Shown piece after piece: positions 62,777-64,000 of a stretch of DNA of 64,000 nt (position 1 is the first letter of the stretch; each line of letters begins with the position of its first letter). A program made the translations under genes and the position numbers. Location: positions 822,001 through 886,000 of the forward strand of contig NZ_CP022413.2 of the NCBI RefSeq assembly GCF_002222595.2, written 5' to 3'. This stretch comes from Blautia hansenii DSM 20583 (lineage in GTDB: Bacteria; Bacillota; Clostridia; Lachnospirales; Lachnospiraceae). The notes under the pieces are model-generated. The model was not told where the DNA came from and did not search any database. It was given only the letters and a program-made list of their open reading frames with translations.

Positions 62777-62805
62777 TTGATTTTTAACCCCATATAGGGG
62801 ATAAT
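62777..62805 (+). promoter_or_regulatory. Promoter of the ABC transporter with a palindrome in the spacer
   Basis: TTGATT at 62777-62782, a 17-base spacer and GATAAT at 62800-62805. The palindrome CCCCATATAGGGG (62788-62800) fills the spacer and touches the -10 box, a typical place for a repressor. Confidence 0.6.
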
Positions 62806-62877
62806 AACCATACAATAACGAATAAGAAATAAGTTTTAGTACGAAATGCTGAAACAAAGAGAAACAGGAGGATTAAA

Positions 62878-63672
62878 ATGGGGAAAAAAAGTAAAGGTGG
62901 AGCCGACATCATAGGCAAAATACCAAAAGGGATATGGCTACTGATTTCATTTGTAGTAGCAATGCTGGTGTGGACAATCTTATCAATTACTCCACAGACT
63001 GCCAGATGTTTTCCAAATGCGGTTAAGGTATTACAATCCATTGGGCTCATGGTAGAGAGAGGAATTCTTTTAGAAGATATTGCAAGCAGTTTGATTTCTG
63101 TATTCTGGGGATTTTTACTTGGCTTTGTAATTTCCGTTCCGGTAGCGTTTTTGATGGCATGGTATCGTCCGGTAAGATTTATCTTAGAGCCATGGATTCA
63201 GTTTATCAGAAACATTCCACCACTGGCTTACGTACCGCTGGTAGTTATCGGTGTAGGTGTAGGTCGTACACCACAGATTATTGTTATCTGTCTTGCAACT
63301 TTCTTAATTATGACAGTTACAATTTTCCAGGGTGTTATCAACGTAGACGAAACTCTGATTAAGGCGGCAAGAGTGTTAGGTGCAAATGATGCAAATCTGT
63401 TCGTGAAGGTTATCTTCCCGGCAACAACACCATTCATTATTACAGCAATAAGACTTGGTATTTCAACAGCACTTACAACATTGATTGCAGCAGAGTCAAC
63501 AGGAGCGATTGCGGGTCTTGGTATGAGAATTAAATCCTTGGCAAACTCCTATGAAACAACACCAATGCTTCTCTACATCATTATTATCGGTGTTATCGGT
63601 ATGCTGGCTGAGAAAGTTCTTAAATACTTTGAAAGGAAGTTAACATCATGGCAGGAAAAGAGGGAAATATAA
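62878..63672 (+). CDS. ABC transporter permease, SsuC/TauC-like
   Basis: 264 residues, six hydrophobic helices, of the nitrate/sulfonate/taurine/pyrimidine-precursor permease family (BPD_transp_1). The EAA loop is visible as KAARVLGANDANLFVKVIFPATTPFIITAIR. AGGAGG precedes the ATG. The substrate cannot be told without the binding protein, which must lie beyond the window if present. It overlaps the ATPase gene by 25 bases. Confidence 0.9.
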   Translation: MGKKSKGGADIIGKIPKGIWLLISFVVAMLVWTILSITPQTARCFPNAVKVLQSIGLMVERGILLEDIASSLISVFWGFLLGFVISVPVAFLMAWYRPVRFILEPWIQFIRNIPPLAYVPLVVIGVGVGRTPQIIVICLATFLIMTVTIFQGVINVDETLIKAARVLGANDANLFVKVIFPATTPFIITAIRLGISTALTTLIAAESTGAIAGLGMRIKSLANSYETTPMLLYIIIIGVIGMLAEKVLKYFERKLTSWQEKREI

Positions 63673-64000
63673 AAGTAAGTATTCAGGGCGTTGAAAAGAA
63701 ATACAACACACGAAAAGGTGAGGTTGTTGCTTTAAACGGTGTGGATTTTGATATTAAAGAAAATGAATTTATTTGCGTAATCGGACCATCTGGATGCGGT
63801 AAATCTACATTATTAAATATTATCGCAGGATTGTTAGAGCCTACAAGCGGACAGATTTTAGTGGACGGAAAGCCAATCAGCGGAACAGGAACGGACAGAG
63901 GCGTTGTTTTCCAGCAGTACGCATTGTTCCCATGGCTGACAGTAAAGAAAAATGTTGAATTCGGCTTAAAATTAAAGGGACTTTCCAAAGAAGAGTGTGA
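63648..64000 (+). CDS. ABC transporter ATP-binding protein, SsuB/TauB-like, 3' partial
   Basis: The first 117 codons of the ATPase partner of the preceding permease; the gene runs off the window. Walker A GPSGCGKS and the Q-loop VFQQYALFPWLTV are present, as in nitrate/sulfonate/taurine ATPases. The start overlaps the end of the permease gene. Confidence 0.92.
   Translation, partial: MAGKEGNIKVSIQGVEKKYNTRKGEVVALNGVDFDIKENEFICVIGPSGCGKSTLLNIIAGLLEPTSGQILVDGKPISGTGTDRGVVFQQYALFPWLTVKKNVEFGLKLKGLSKEEC

Noticed and set aside
1..64000. CRISPR array
   Set aside because: No regularly spaced direct repeats and no cas genes seen.

Overview
The window looks like a chromosomal segment of a low-GC, Gram-positive gut Clostridium of the family Lachnospiraceae, Blautia-like. 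This rests on gene content and order: RecD2 and PcrA helicases, CdaA/CdaR c-di-AMP synthesis, DUF4364, DUF1836, YerC, NrdR, an FprA flavodiiron protein, and AGGAGG-type ribosome binding sites. The species is inferred, not proven. Most of the window is orderly core genome. Nearly every convergent gene junction is closed by a symmetric hairpin that can terminate transcription from both sides.

Layout. 1-12.6 kb: the 3' part of recD2, comF, two membrane proteins, cdaA-cdaR, an HPr protein, azlCD, a D,D-carboxypeptidase (minus strand), an HtrA protease and a divergent ClpX. 12.7-20.6 kb: tRNA-Leu(CAG), carAB, uppP, a split ThrE exporter and carbamate kinase. 20.9-25.3 kb: an M42 peptidase, fprA, nrdR, DUF4364 and a TIGR01212 radical SAM protein. 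25.4-35.5 kb: a one-lobe solute-binding lipoprotein, a COG2407 isomerase-xylulokinase-PHP cluster with a XylR-like inverted repeat, yerC, DUF1836, pcrA, a small acidic membrane protein and rlmD.

35.5-46.6 kb is the accessory region. A decayed mobile element occupies 35455-38078: an integrase C-terminus, an IS3 remnant, a frameshifted RhuM-Fic toxin and phage tail pseudogenes. It is bounded by the rlmD 3' end and a second, degenerate copy of that 3' end (38043-38078), as expected for insertion into the end of rlmD/rumA. Next comes the best candidate for an undescribed system. It is a two-gene operon: an 1178-residue SF2 helicase with a C-terminal PD-(D/E)XK nuclease signature, and an overlapping ~678-residue partner of unknown family. 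The partner has been split by an IS66-family element whose 24-bp inverted repeats and 8-bp target duplication can be read directly.

46.7-64 kb returns to ordinary genes: a TIGR04076 protein, an XRE membrane regulator, an ArsC/Spx-like protein without its cysteine, a deformylase-like protein, a tocopherol cyclase-like protein, a nucleoside-type ABC transporter without its binding protein, birA, a RelB-YafQ pair, vanZ, thyA-folA, a LarC1-only protein, and a LacI regulator divergent from nagB-nagA-fba. At the end is an Ssu/Tau-type ABC transporter cut by the window edge. The LacI-regulated genes and the transporter share an operator-like sequence. Two copies of a structured repeat (19500-19641 and 57256-57351) show compensatory changes in a stem.
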